From: Rhodoferax sp.
Lineage (GTDB): Bacteria; Pseudomonadota; Gammaproteobacteria; Burkholderiales; Burkholderiaceae_C
DNA length: 35,889 nucleotides
Assembly: GCF_025356155.1 (NCBI RefSeq)
Contig: NZ_JANXUQ010000188.1
Coordinates: 1 to 35,889, forward strand
Direction: 5' to 3'
Made by a program: the position numbers and the translations under genes. The notes under the pieces are model-generated. The model searched no databases, was not told the origin of the DNA, and saw nothing but the letters and a program-made list of their open reading frames with translations. Below, one piece after another: positions 25,150-33,200 of this stretch. Position 1 is the stretch's first letter; each line of letters starts with the position of its first letter.

Positions 25150-25943
25150 GGCGGGGGACCGCTGCGCGTCTCGCCCTCGGACGCCCGCTCCAGCAGCATG
25201 GCCTGGTCTGACCCATCCGCCGAACCCAGGTCGGCATGGGCACGCAATGGCGTGGCTTTGGCCAGCACCACCCACAGCGCAAAGGGCAGATCTGCCACGG
25301 CGCGCTTGGGTGCGTTGCGCAGTACCTCCAGTCGCTCGTTTTGCAGCACCATGACACCACACTCGACCGGGATTTCTTCAGCCTCGGCGATCGGCTTGCC
25401 TTTGCGGTCGCAGCCCAGCACATACCAGCACTGGCCGCCCGCGTCCAGATAGCTGTCGCGCTTGTCCTTGGATTTGAGATCACCCAGCAGGTCGGCGCGG
25501 CTGACCTTGATCTCGTGCACGACCGGCTCCAGGTAGCCCGCCACCGTGGTGTTTCGGATCGAGAATACATCGGGCATACAAATCTTCCAGCGGGTGGCCT
25601 CTTCCGGTTCCGACGGCAGCCGTGCGCGAATGCTCAGGTCCGTCCACACGATGCGCCCATCGCGTAGCATCTGTTGCGCCACACGGTCTACCAGCACGTC
25701 ATGGGCTGAACGGGCCTGGCGGTTGGTGTGGAAGGTCTCGGCCAGGAAGGCGATGCCAGCGTCGGTGACGCGCACCTTGTCGTGCCCGCTAGGCTCAACC
25801 GCCCGTTGGAGCAAAGCCGCTGCCAGCAATTCCACCTCCACACTGTCTTGGCAGGGCCAGCCGGCTGAGCGGTACACGTCACGCAACCGCCGGGCGTGCG
25901 TGCGGCTCAGGGCGATGTTATTGATAGTGGTATTGCGGGGCAT
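25146..25943 (-). CDS. MmcB-like PD-(D/E)XK DNA repair protein
   Basis: This 265-residue protein starts at the ATG at 25943. The N-terminal part (about 1-110) is helical and may bind DNA. The second part has the nuclease-fold pattern of MmcB-type proteins: PD at 124-125 (MPDVFSIR), E144-I-K146 in HEIKVSRAD, D151 and Y165 in RDSYLDAGGQCWYVL. MmcB in Caulobacter belongs to the SOS response and repairs mitomycin damage. The gene overlaps the nuclease-helicase gene by 4 bp (ATGA), and a LexA box lies 33 bp before its start. The family call rests on the HEIKVSRAD block and remains to be tested by profile search. Confidence 0.75.
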   Translation of the reverse strand: MPRNTTINNIALSRTHARRLRDVYRSAGWPCQDSVEVELLAAALLQRAVEPSGHDKVRVTDAGIAFLAETFHTNRQARSAHDVLVDRVAQQMLRDGRIVWTDLSIRARLPSEPEEATRWKICMPDVFSIRNTTVAGYLEPVVHEIKVSRADLLGDLKSKDKRDSYLDAGGQCWYVLGCDRKGKPIAEAEEIPVECGVMVLQNERLEVLRNAPKRAVADLPFALWVVLAKATPLRAHADLGSADGSDQAMLLERASEGETRSGPPP

Positions 25944-25975
25944 GCGGTCAATAGCTGGTGGAGACCACAAGCATA

Positions 25976-25991
25976 CTGTATAAAACAACAG
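25976..25991 (-). promoter_or_regulatory. LexA (SOS) box
   Basis: CTGT-ATAAAACA-ACAG fits the CTGT-N8-ACAG LexA consensus exactly and is flanked by TA as in the E. coli box. On the minus strand it overlaps a TATACA -10-like sequence. It ends 33 bp before the start codon of the MmcB-like gene, an ideal place for repression. Confidence 0.8.
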
Positions 25992-26088
25992 ACAACCAGT
26001 CTTGCAACTCCGCAACGCCTTGCCAATACCCATGGGGCACGGCAACAAGCGCGCTTACACACCGCCCCGCCGCCGCACTCAACGGCTC

Positions 26089-26637
26089 TTATGTCCCGGC
26101 TTTTACTGGCGTGGCTACACCGTTGCTGCCTTGGGAAGGAGGTTTGTCCTTTGGCTTTTCCTTGACTTCTGGCTGAGCAACCCCGCCCTCAGCAGCCCGC
26201 CGTGCGGCTGCAGCACGTTGTAGCGCCTCCTCTGGCGTGGGAGGTCGGGCGCTTGCTTCCCGCTTCGCAATTTCCTCGGCACTGCTGCAGTTGACACCGT
26301 GGTTTACCTCGCACTCGGCAATGCCCTGCTGAGTGCTCTTTGCCGGTGCCGACGCCGAAGCCTTTTGTGCGTTCGCAGCTGCAGCATCGGCGGCCGCTTG
26401 TACCCGCGCATTGGCAGCGGCGTTCTCTGCCGCCCAGTTGCGAACTGGGCCGTTGGATGGAGGGGCTTTCTGGATGGGTACGACCACTTCCTTGGCATCT
26501 ACCGCAGTACAAGGCGACTGTGAATAGCTGGTCTTTCCGTCAGCCCCCGTACATTTGAATACCTCTGCAGCGGCCCACTGTGGCGAGAACAAAAGCGGGC
26601 CGAGAATTAACAAGGCGATAGGTGAAACAGTGCGCAT
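26089..26637 (-). CDS. DUF4124-type secreted protein
   Basis: This 182-residue protein has a signal peptide ending at about residue 24 (SPQWAAA-E) and then EVFKCTGADGKTSYSQSPC, the usual DUF4124 start (one strand-rich unit with two cysteines). The rest is Ala-rich helix (about 68-100) and a charged Lys/Pro tail, with another Cys pair at about residues 109 and 116 (ECEVNHGVNC). The function of DUF4124 proteins is not known; they are common in Burkholderiales periplasm. Confidence 0.85.
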   Translation of the reverse strand: MRTVSPIALLILGPLLFSPQWAAAEVFKCTGADGKTSYSQSPCTAVDAKEVVVPIQKAPPSNGPVRNWAAENAAANARVQAAADAAAANAQKASASAPAKSTQQGIAECEVNHGVNCSSAEEIAKREASARPPTPEEALQRAAAARRAAEGGVAQPEVKEKPKDKPPSQGSNGVATPVKAGT

Positions 26638-26837
26638 GATTTTTGATTCCTCTTCCTCTGGCGTTAGTAATGACTAAACCTGCAAGTTGGACCATACGCC
26701 CATTTTGGGGCTTGGTCCGTCCGTCCAGATATGCAACATTTCATTGTTGTGCGGTGGATCAAGGTTCAGATGGCCATTTGCACTTTTTTACAAAAGGAAA
26801 ATTGCGCTGTCGCTTGGCCGCCATCAATTTGGAACAT

Positions 26838-26870
26838 AAAAAAAGGGCCAACACCTCTCAGCGTTGGCCC
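26838..26870 (-). terminator. Rho-independent terminator of the TonB receptor gene
   Basis: GGGCCAAC (26845-26852) pairs with GTTGGCCC (26863-26870). On the minus strand the stem is followed by seven T residues. It lies 33 bp past the receptor stop codon. Confidence 0.92.
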
Positions 26871-26902
26871 AATCGGTTAGTGCAAACCTAATCTATCTAA
26901 TC

Positions 26903-29299
26903 TTAGAAACGCTTCCAGAATTTAGCGAAGTACGAAGCGCCGTTCAAGCCAAACTGCACGCTGTCATAAATAAAACCGTTGTCGGTTTCGTTCGGGTCTT
27001 GCTTGGTGGGCTTGACGTTGAAGATGTTATTGCCACCGATGGTCAGCTTGGTGTTCTTGTCGAAGCTGTAGGTAAAGCTCAAATCGGCCGAGGTCTTGGG
27101 TTCGTAGAAGGCGTTGGCTACGCCGTTTTCAGTGCCGGAAAAGGTACCCAGGGTCTGGCTGCCGAAGTGGATGATCTTCAGGTTGGTTTCCCAAGCGCCT
27201 TGGCTGTAGTCAAAGCCCAGGGTTGCCTTGGTGCGGGGGCCGCCTTGTTCGATGAACAGGCGTTCGCGCTCGGACAACAACACCGACTCATAACCCTTCA
27301 GCGACGCGGGTGCGTGCACGTTCACCACCTCGGTCTGGCTCAGGTTCAGTGCCAGGAAGGTGTTGAGCTTGCCTTCGCCCATGTCGGACTTGTTGGACAC
27401 GGTCAGGTCCAGGCCCTTGGTCTTGGTGTCAATGGAGTTGACAAAGAACTGGGCCTGGCCCACGCCCAGCGATGCCAATGTGGCTCCGAGGGCTGGGAAG
27501 TTATTGGCATCAAACCGGCCCGACAGACCGATGCGGTCTTTGATTTCGATCTGGTAGAGGTCGGCCGTGACCGAAGTGGCCTTGTTGGGGCTCAGCGTGA
27601 AGCCCAAGGTTGCGTTGCGGGAGTTTTCTTCCTTCAGCTTGGGGATGCCAGCTGCATTGGCAATAGCGCCGCCATTGGGTGCCAGCACCACGTCTTGTGC
27701 CTTGCCGCTGATGAAGTCCGTGAAAGTGGACGAGAAGTAGACCTGTTGCAAAGAGGGTGCGCGGAAGCCCGAGCTCACCGAGCTGCGGAATAGCAACTGG
27801 TCGCTGGCCTTGAAGCTGGCGGCCAGCTTGCCGGTGGTGGTGTTGCCAAAGTCGCTGTACTGTTCGGTGCGCACGGCGGTTTGCAGTTTGATCTGCTGCG
27901 TTACGTCGGTCTCGATGTCGATATACAACGCGGTGCTGTCGCGGTTGCGATTGGTGACGTCCGCGGGCTGAAAGCCGGGGAAGCCCTGGCTGCCAGCATT
28001 GCCGCCAGAACCTACGCCGTCGGCATCAATGTACGAGCCAGCCTCGCCCGCGTAGATCTGGTAATTTTCGCGGCGGTATTCGGCGCCAAAGGCCACGTTC
28101 GAGCCCCCTAGGAAACCATCAAAGAACTTGCTGAAATCGATGTTGGTCGTGGCTTGCGAGAACATGAATCCACCGGCCTGGAAGACGCTGGCACTGCGGC
28201 CTGCGCCACCGTTCAACAAATCCCGGTTGGCGATCGAGGCGTTGATGGTGTTTGAAATGCGGTAACGCATCTCGTTGGAACCATAGGTTTGCGACAGGTC
28301 GGCCGTCCACTCGCCAATCTGCCATTTGTGGCCGATGATGGCGGTGCGGTCGGTGATGTCGCCATTGATGAAAGGCACAAAGCCGTTGGGATACATGGCG
28401 GCTGAGTTGCGGCTCGGAACATCGTCCGAACCCACACCACCGCGCGCAAACGCGGCGGACGACGCGTCGCGGTTTTGCGCACCCAGTGTGAAGTACAACT
28501 TGCCGGTTCCGCTGGTAGGCAATTCACCGTTCAAGTAGATGGTGGAGTTTTTCGACTGCGTGTCGCCAATGATGCGGGGGTTGTCTGCCTCGGCGCGGTT
28601 GGAGCGGCCACGGTCCGAATACTCGGCGGTGATGCCCAGCACGCCGTTCTCACCAATGCCAAAGCCGCAATAGGCCGATGGCAGGTAGTTTTTGCCGTCG
28701 CCCACCGAGTATTGGCTGTAGCCCAGCACGGCTTCGCAGCCCTTGCTCTTTTTCAATGTGATGTTCATGACGCCGGCAATGGCGTCGGAGCCGTATTGGG
28801 CGGCGGCGCCGTCGCGCAGGATCTGCACGTTGTCGATGGCCAGCACGGGGATGGCGTTCAGGTCGGTACCTGTGTTGCCACGGTTGCGGGCGCCAAACAG
28901 GTTGACCAGGGCGGTGGTGTGGCGGCGTTTGCCATTAACCAATACCAGCGTTTGGTCCGAGCCCAGACCGCGCAGCGATGCGGAATCGATCAAATCAGCA
29001 CCGTCGGCGCCGGTCTGGCGGGTAGAGTTGAAAGACGGGGACAGGTATTGCAGCGATTGCGACAGGTCAAACTGGCCGCCCTGCTCCGACGTTTTGGTCA
29101 TCGGGATGAAGTCGATCGGCACCGGCGTGTCGGTGGCAGAAGCATTGGCACGGCGCGAGCCGATGATGGTGACGCTTTCCAGGCCGGGGGCGGCTACAGC
29201 GCCTGTGGTCTGGGCGACCGCATAAGAAACGGGCGTTAGCGTGGCCGCCGCCGCCGCGCCATAGAGACCGATAGATAGTGCTTTACGCAAAACAGTCAT
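26903..29299 (-). CDS. TonB-dependent outer membrane receptor
   Basis: This 798-residue protein has a signal peptide (about 1-30), a possible TonB box (ESVTIIGSR, about 41-49), a plug domain (about 55-180, with LRGLGSDQTLVLVNGKRR and ILRDGAAAQYGSDAIAGVMNI) and a 22-strand barrel ending in SYFAKFWKRF with the terminal Phe. The start is preceded by GGTGAG. Such receptors import siderophores, cobalamin, sugars or other large solutes using TonB energy. No regulator, ABC transporter or synthesis gene is next to it, so the ligand is unknown. It forms its own transcription unit. Confidence 0.95.
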   Translation of the reverse strand: MTVLRKALSIGLYGAAAAATLTPVSYAVAQTTGAVAAPGLESVTIIGSRRANASATDTPVPIDFIPMTKTSEQGGQFDLSQSLQYLSPSFNSTRQTGADGADLIDSASLRGLGSDQTLVLVNGKRRHTTALVNLFGARNRGNTGTDLNAIPVLAIDNVQILRDGAAAQYGSDAIAGVMNITLKKSKGCEAVLGYSQYSVGDGKNYLPSAYCGFGIGENGVLGITAEYSDRGRSNRAEADNPRIIGDTQSKNSTIYLNGELPTSGTGKLYFTLGAQNRDASSAAFARGGVGSDDVPSRNSAAMYPNGFVPFINGDITDRTAIIGHKWQIGEWTADLSQTYGSNEMRYRISNTINASIANRDLLNGGAGRSASVFQAGGFMFSQATTNIDFSKFFDGFLGGSNVAFGAEYRRENYQIYAGEAGSYIDADGVGSGGNAGSQGFPGFQPADVTNRNRDSTALYIDIETDVTQQIKLQTAVRTEQYSDFGNTTTGKLAASFKASDQLLFRSSVSSGFRAPSLQQVYFSSTFTDFISGKAQDVVLAPNGGAIANAAGIPKLKEENSRNATLGFTLSPNKATSVTADLYQIEIKDRIGLSGRFDANNFPALGATLASLGVGQAQFFVNSIDTKTKGLDLTVSNKSDMGEGKLNTFLALNLSQTEVVNVHAPASLKGYESVLLSERERLFIEQGGPRTKATLGFDYSQGAWETNLKIIHFGSQTLGTFSGTENGVANAFYEPKTSADLSFTYSFDKNTKLTIGGNNIFNVKPTKQDPNETDNGFIYDSVQFGLNGASYFAKFWKRF

Positions 29300-29666
29300 A
29301 GCTCACCTTTTTGATATTGTGTGGATGGGTAACCGAGCAGGAAATTCTAGGGGGCAGGCGTCCCCTTGGGGGGCCTTGTTTCCGCCTTACCACACTGCTA
29401 TGACAATTTAATCAAACGGATACGACGGACTAATGTCCATTCAGTTTTGCTAATAGAGCCTGACCGCACCGGCGCTGGGCATTGCGCACACCCGCATGCA
29501 CTGTGCGCCAGGCAACGCACCTAAACAGGGTTTATTGGGGCGAACGGATGCAGCAGCCCACAAAAGATACACATGCAAATATTTGAGGGCGCACTGCATC
29601 CAAAGGCGGATGGGCGTCGTTTGTCGGTAGTATCTTTTACAACCCCGTTCCTATAGGACCCGATCC
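29300..29666. other. Divergent intergenic region of 367 bp
   Basis: The gap between the TonB receptor and the DUF3455 gene holds promoters for both directions. Seen in it are a short palindrome GGAC-TAAT-GTCC (29428-29439) and a GC-rich stretch near 29350-29380 (GGGGGCAGGCGTCCCCTTGGG). I find no convincing Fur box, small gene or RNA gene. Confidence 0.5.
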
Positions 29667-30236
29667 ATGACACCGTTCATCGCTTCTTCTGTTTCCCGCC
29701 CCCGCCTTGTTCTGGCTGCACTGATGGCAGGTCTGCTGGCTGCCTGCGCATCCACAAAGCCATCTGGCGAGGCCTTTGTGGCGCCCGTTGCACCCGCCGC
29801 CCTGGCGCCGTCTGACAACGAGCGCGCCGCCTTTGCCTGGCACGCGATCGGCTCGCAAATCTACGAATGCAAACCCTCTGACAAGGGCGGATTCACTTGG
29901 GTCTTTGTGGCGCCCGAGGCTGACCTGTACAACCAGAAAGATGAGAAGGTCGGCACCCATGGCGCCGGTCCGTTCTGGGCTGCGCTGGACGGCAGTCAAA
30001 CCCTGGGCACCGTCAAGGCGCGCGCGAATGGAACCCATGCCACCGACATTCCACTGCTGTTGCTGAGCGCCAAATCCAATGGTGTTGCTGGCAAGATGGC
30101 CCGCGTGACCAGTGTGCAGCGCCTTAACACCGAAGCCGGTGCCGCACCCGCCAAGGGTTGCGCAGAGGCCACCGACGCCGGCAAACGCGTCAAGGAAGGC
30201 TACACCGCTGACTACGTGTTCTTCGAAGCCAAGTAA
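29667..30236 (+). CDS. DUF3455 family lipoprotein
   Basis: This 189-residue protein has a lipoprotein signal with lipobox LLAAC (Cys about 28), followed by an Ala/Pro linker. The body has AFAWHAIGSQIYECKP, FTWVFVAPEADLYN and GPFWAALDGSQTLGTVKA, the pattern of DUF3455 proteins. It ends TADYVFFEAK. DUF3455 proteins are secreted and of unknown role. It converges on hrpA with only 23 bp between the stops and no terminator visible. Confidence 0.88.
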   Translation: MTPFIASSVSRPRLVLAALMAGLLAACASTKPSGEAFVAPVAPAALAPSDNERAAFAWHAIGSQIYECKPSDKGGFTWVFVAPEADLYNQKDEKVGTHGAGPFWAALDGSQTLGTVKARANGTHATDIPLLLLSAKSNGVAGKMARVTSVQRLNTEAGAAPAKGCAEATDAGKRVKEGYTADYVFFEAK

Positions 30237-30259
30237 GCCGCAGAAGGTAAGGCGGGGGC

Positions 30260-33200
30260 CTAGCCCATCTGCGACCACGCCTTTTCCAGGCGTTTGACGC
30301 TGACGGGCTGCGGCGTGCGCAACTCTTGCGCGAAGAAGCTGACCCGCAGCTCTTCCATCAGCCAGCGGAACTCTTGCATGCGCTCATCGACCGAGCCCTT
30401 GCGCTCGGCTACCAGGCGCCAGTAGCGCTGCTCAAGCGGTCGCAGCTCAGCCAGGCGCGCGGCATCACGGGCCGGGTCGGCACGGTATTTCTCCAGCCGC
30501 AGCGTGATGGCCTTCAGGTAGCGCGCCAAATGCTGCAGGCGCGGCCAAGGGGCGGCCTGCAGAAAGCGCTTGGGCACCAGGCGGTTGATCTGCTGGGCGC
30601 AATCGGCTATCGCCTCGGGCGCGTTCTTGGTGTCCTTGATCTTGCGGGCGGCGGTGGCGTATTCCAGGAGGATGGTGCCGGCCAGGCGCGCCACCTCATT
30701 GGCGATCAACGTCAGGCGACCCCTGCCCTCCTCCACCCGGCGCTTGAAGGCGAATTCGTCGGTGGGCAAAGGGTCCAGCAAGAAAGCGCGGTCCAATGCC
30801 ACGGCGATGATCTGCTCGCGCAGCTCTTCCACGGTGCCACCGCCGGTACCGTTTTCGGCCTTGCCCACGCTCATGTAGGCCACGGCCATCTTCTGCAGGT
30901 CGGGGATGTTTTTCTCCAAGTACTTCAGCGCGTCCTTGATCTGCAGCGAAAACAGGCGGCGCAGGCCGGCGCGGTGTTTGGTGGCGGAGACTTCGGGTTC
31001 GTCGAACACTTCAATGGTGACCGCGTCGCCTTGGTCGATCAGCGCTGGAAAGCCGATCAGCGTCTGGCCGCCCTTGCGGATTTCCAGCAGCTCGGGCAGT
31101 TCGCCAAAGGTCCAGGCAGTGTGGCGTTGCTCGCTGACGGCAGGTGATGCCGATTTTTGCGCAGCGCTAGTCGCCGGTCTTGCTCCATTTTTTGTAGCAG
31201 CATCTCCAGGTTGCACGAGGGCTACCGGCTCATTTGTCTTAAGGCCTTTCTGTAAACCGGCATTGGCAGGCTCACCGGCATTGGCGCCCACTCCTTGCGT
31301 GGGCGCAGCACTGCTGCCCGCCCCCACTTGTGCCAGCTTCAGCCCCGCCAACGCCTGAAACGCGCCGCGCGCCTGCGCACCCAGCTCGGCCTTCAACGCG
31401 CCGAGGTTGCGGCCATGGCCCATCTGTCGGCCATGCTCGTCCACGACGCGGAAGTTCATGAAGAAATGCAGCGTCAGCATGTCGGCCTTGATGTCGGCAC
31501 GGGCCACATCCACCGACGTGGCTTCACGCACCAGCTTCAAGACGGCGTCTATCAGCGCGCCACTGCCAAAGCGCTCGGGCGCGTTCAGCATTTCGGCAAA
31601 CTTGGTGGCCGTGTCTGGCAGCGGCACCAGGCGTGAACGGGGGCGTTGGTGCAAGGTTTTGAGCAGCGCCTGCACCTTGTCTTTCAGCATGCCGGGCACC
31701 AGCCACTCGCAGCGTTCATCATTGACCTGGTTCAGCACAAACAGCGGCACCGTCACGGTCAGGCCGTCGCGCGGGTCACCGGGCTCGTGCAGGTAGGTGG
31801 CAGCGCAGTCTACGCCGCCCAGGCGAATCGTCTTGGGGAAGGATGCGGTGGTGATGCCGGCCGCTTCATGGCGCATCAGCTCCTCGCGGGTCAGGCGCAG
31901 CAGTGTGCTTTCGCTGCGGCCGGGCGGCAGAGCGCCCTGCTCCGTGTCCCCCGCCCGTTGCACGGGCTCCTCCTTGACCTCCGCAAAAAGCCCTCCCGCC
32001 CGAACTCCGGGGTTGTACTGCGGCTTTTTGGATTCCTCCCGGTACCAGCGCTCAAAGCTGTAGCCGCTGCAGACGTCGGCGGGCAACTGCTGGTCGTAAT
32101 AGGCGTAGATCAGTTCGTCGTCTACCAGCACGTCCTGGCGGCGGGCCTTGTGCTCAAGCTCTTCGACCTGGCGCACCATCTTCTGGTTGGCGGCGAGGAA
32201 GGGCAAGGGTGTTTCCCATTCGCCGTCCACCAAGGCCTGGCGGATGAAGATTTCGCGGGCACCGGCCAGGTCGACGCGGCTGTAGTTGGTGCGCCGGCCG
32301 TTGTAGACGACGATGCCATACAGCGTGGCCCGCTCCAGCGCCACGACCTCGGCCGCCTTCTTTTCCCAATGCGGGTCCAGCAATTGCTTCTTCAACAAAT
32401 GCTCGCCGACCTGTTCCAGCCATTGGGGTTCGATGTTGGCAATGCCGCGGCCAAAGAGGCGTGTGGTTTCTACCAGTTCGGACGCGACGATCCAGCGGCC
32501 CGGCTTTTTGGAAAGATGCGCTCCCGGGTGGGCAAAAAACTTGATGCCACGCGCGCCCAGGTATTCGCCCTGCGGGCCTTCGGTTTCGACCTTGTAGCCA
32601 ATATTGCCGAGTAGCCCTGCGAGCATGGACATGTGCAGTTGTTCGTAGGTGGCAGGTGTGCTGTTCAGATGCCACTTGTGCTCAGCCACCACGGTGTGGA
32701 GCTGGCTGTAAATGTCCTTCCACTCGCGTACGCGGCGGATGTTGACGAAGTTCTGCCGCAACAGTTGTTCGTATTGGCGATTACTCAGTTTGTGCGTTGT
32801 CGTATGCGCTGTGAGTTGGGCTAGCCGAGCGTTCTGCTTCGTGTCCCCCGCCCGCTGCGCGGGCTCCTCCTTGACCTGCGCAGAACGCCCAGCTACCCCA
32901 ACTCCCGATGTTGCGGGACTCGAACCGCCGCGCGCATCATGGATCCACTTCCATAGCTTCAGGTAGCCGACAAACTCGCTCTTCTCGTCGTCGAACTTCA
33001 CATGTGCCTGGTCCGCCTGCTGCTGTGCCTCCATGGGGCGGTCGCGCACGTCCTGCACGCTCAAGGCCGAGGCGATGACCAGCACTTCGTCCAGCGCCTG
33101 GCGTGTGCGTGCCTCCAGGATCATGCGGCCCACGCGCGGGTCCAGCGGCAGCTTGGCAAGCTCCTGGCCCATGGGTGTCAACTCGTTTGCATCGTCCACG

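Noticed and set aside
25150..25362. N-terminal extension of the nuclease-helicase by 71 codons
   Set aside because: The extension lies wholly inside the MmcB-like gene in another frame; the ATG at 25149 with an ATGA overlap is a normal coupled start.
22726..25943. The nuclease/helicase pair as a phage-defence island
   Set aside because: No integrase, tRNA junction, methylase or other defence gene is near, and the LexA box points first to DNA repair; a defence role is left open only as a possibility.
29428..29439. GGAC-TAAT-GTCC as a Fur or other operator of the TonB receptor
   Set aside because: It does not resemble the Fur consensus and is too short to stand out by chance.
24853..32904. 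Palindromic elements as a CRISPR array
   Set aside because: The copies are kilobases apart, lie inside coding sequence and have no regular spacers or cas genes nearby.
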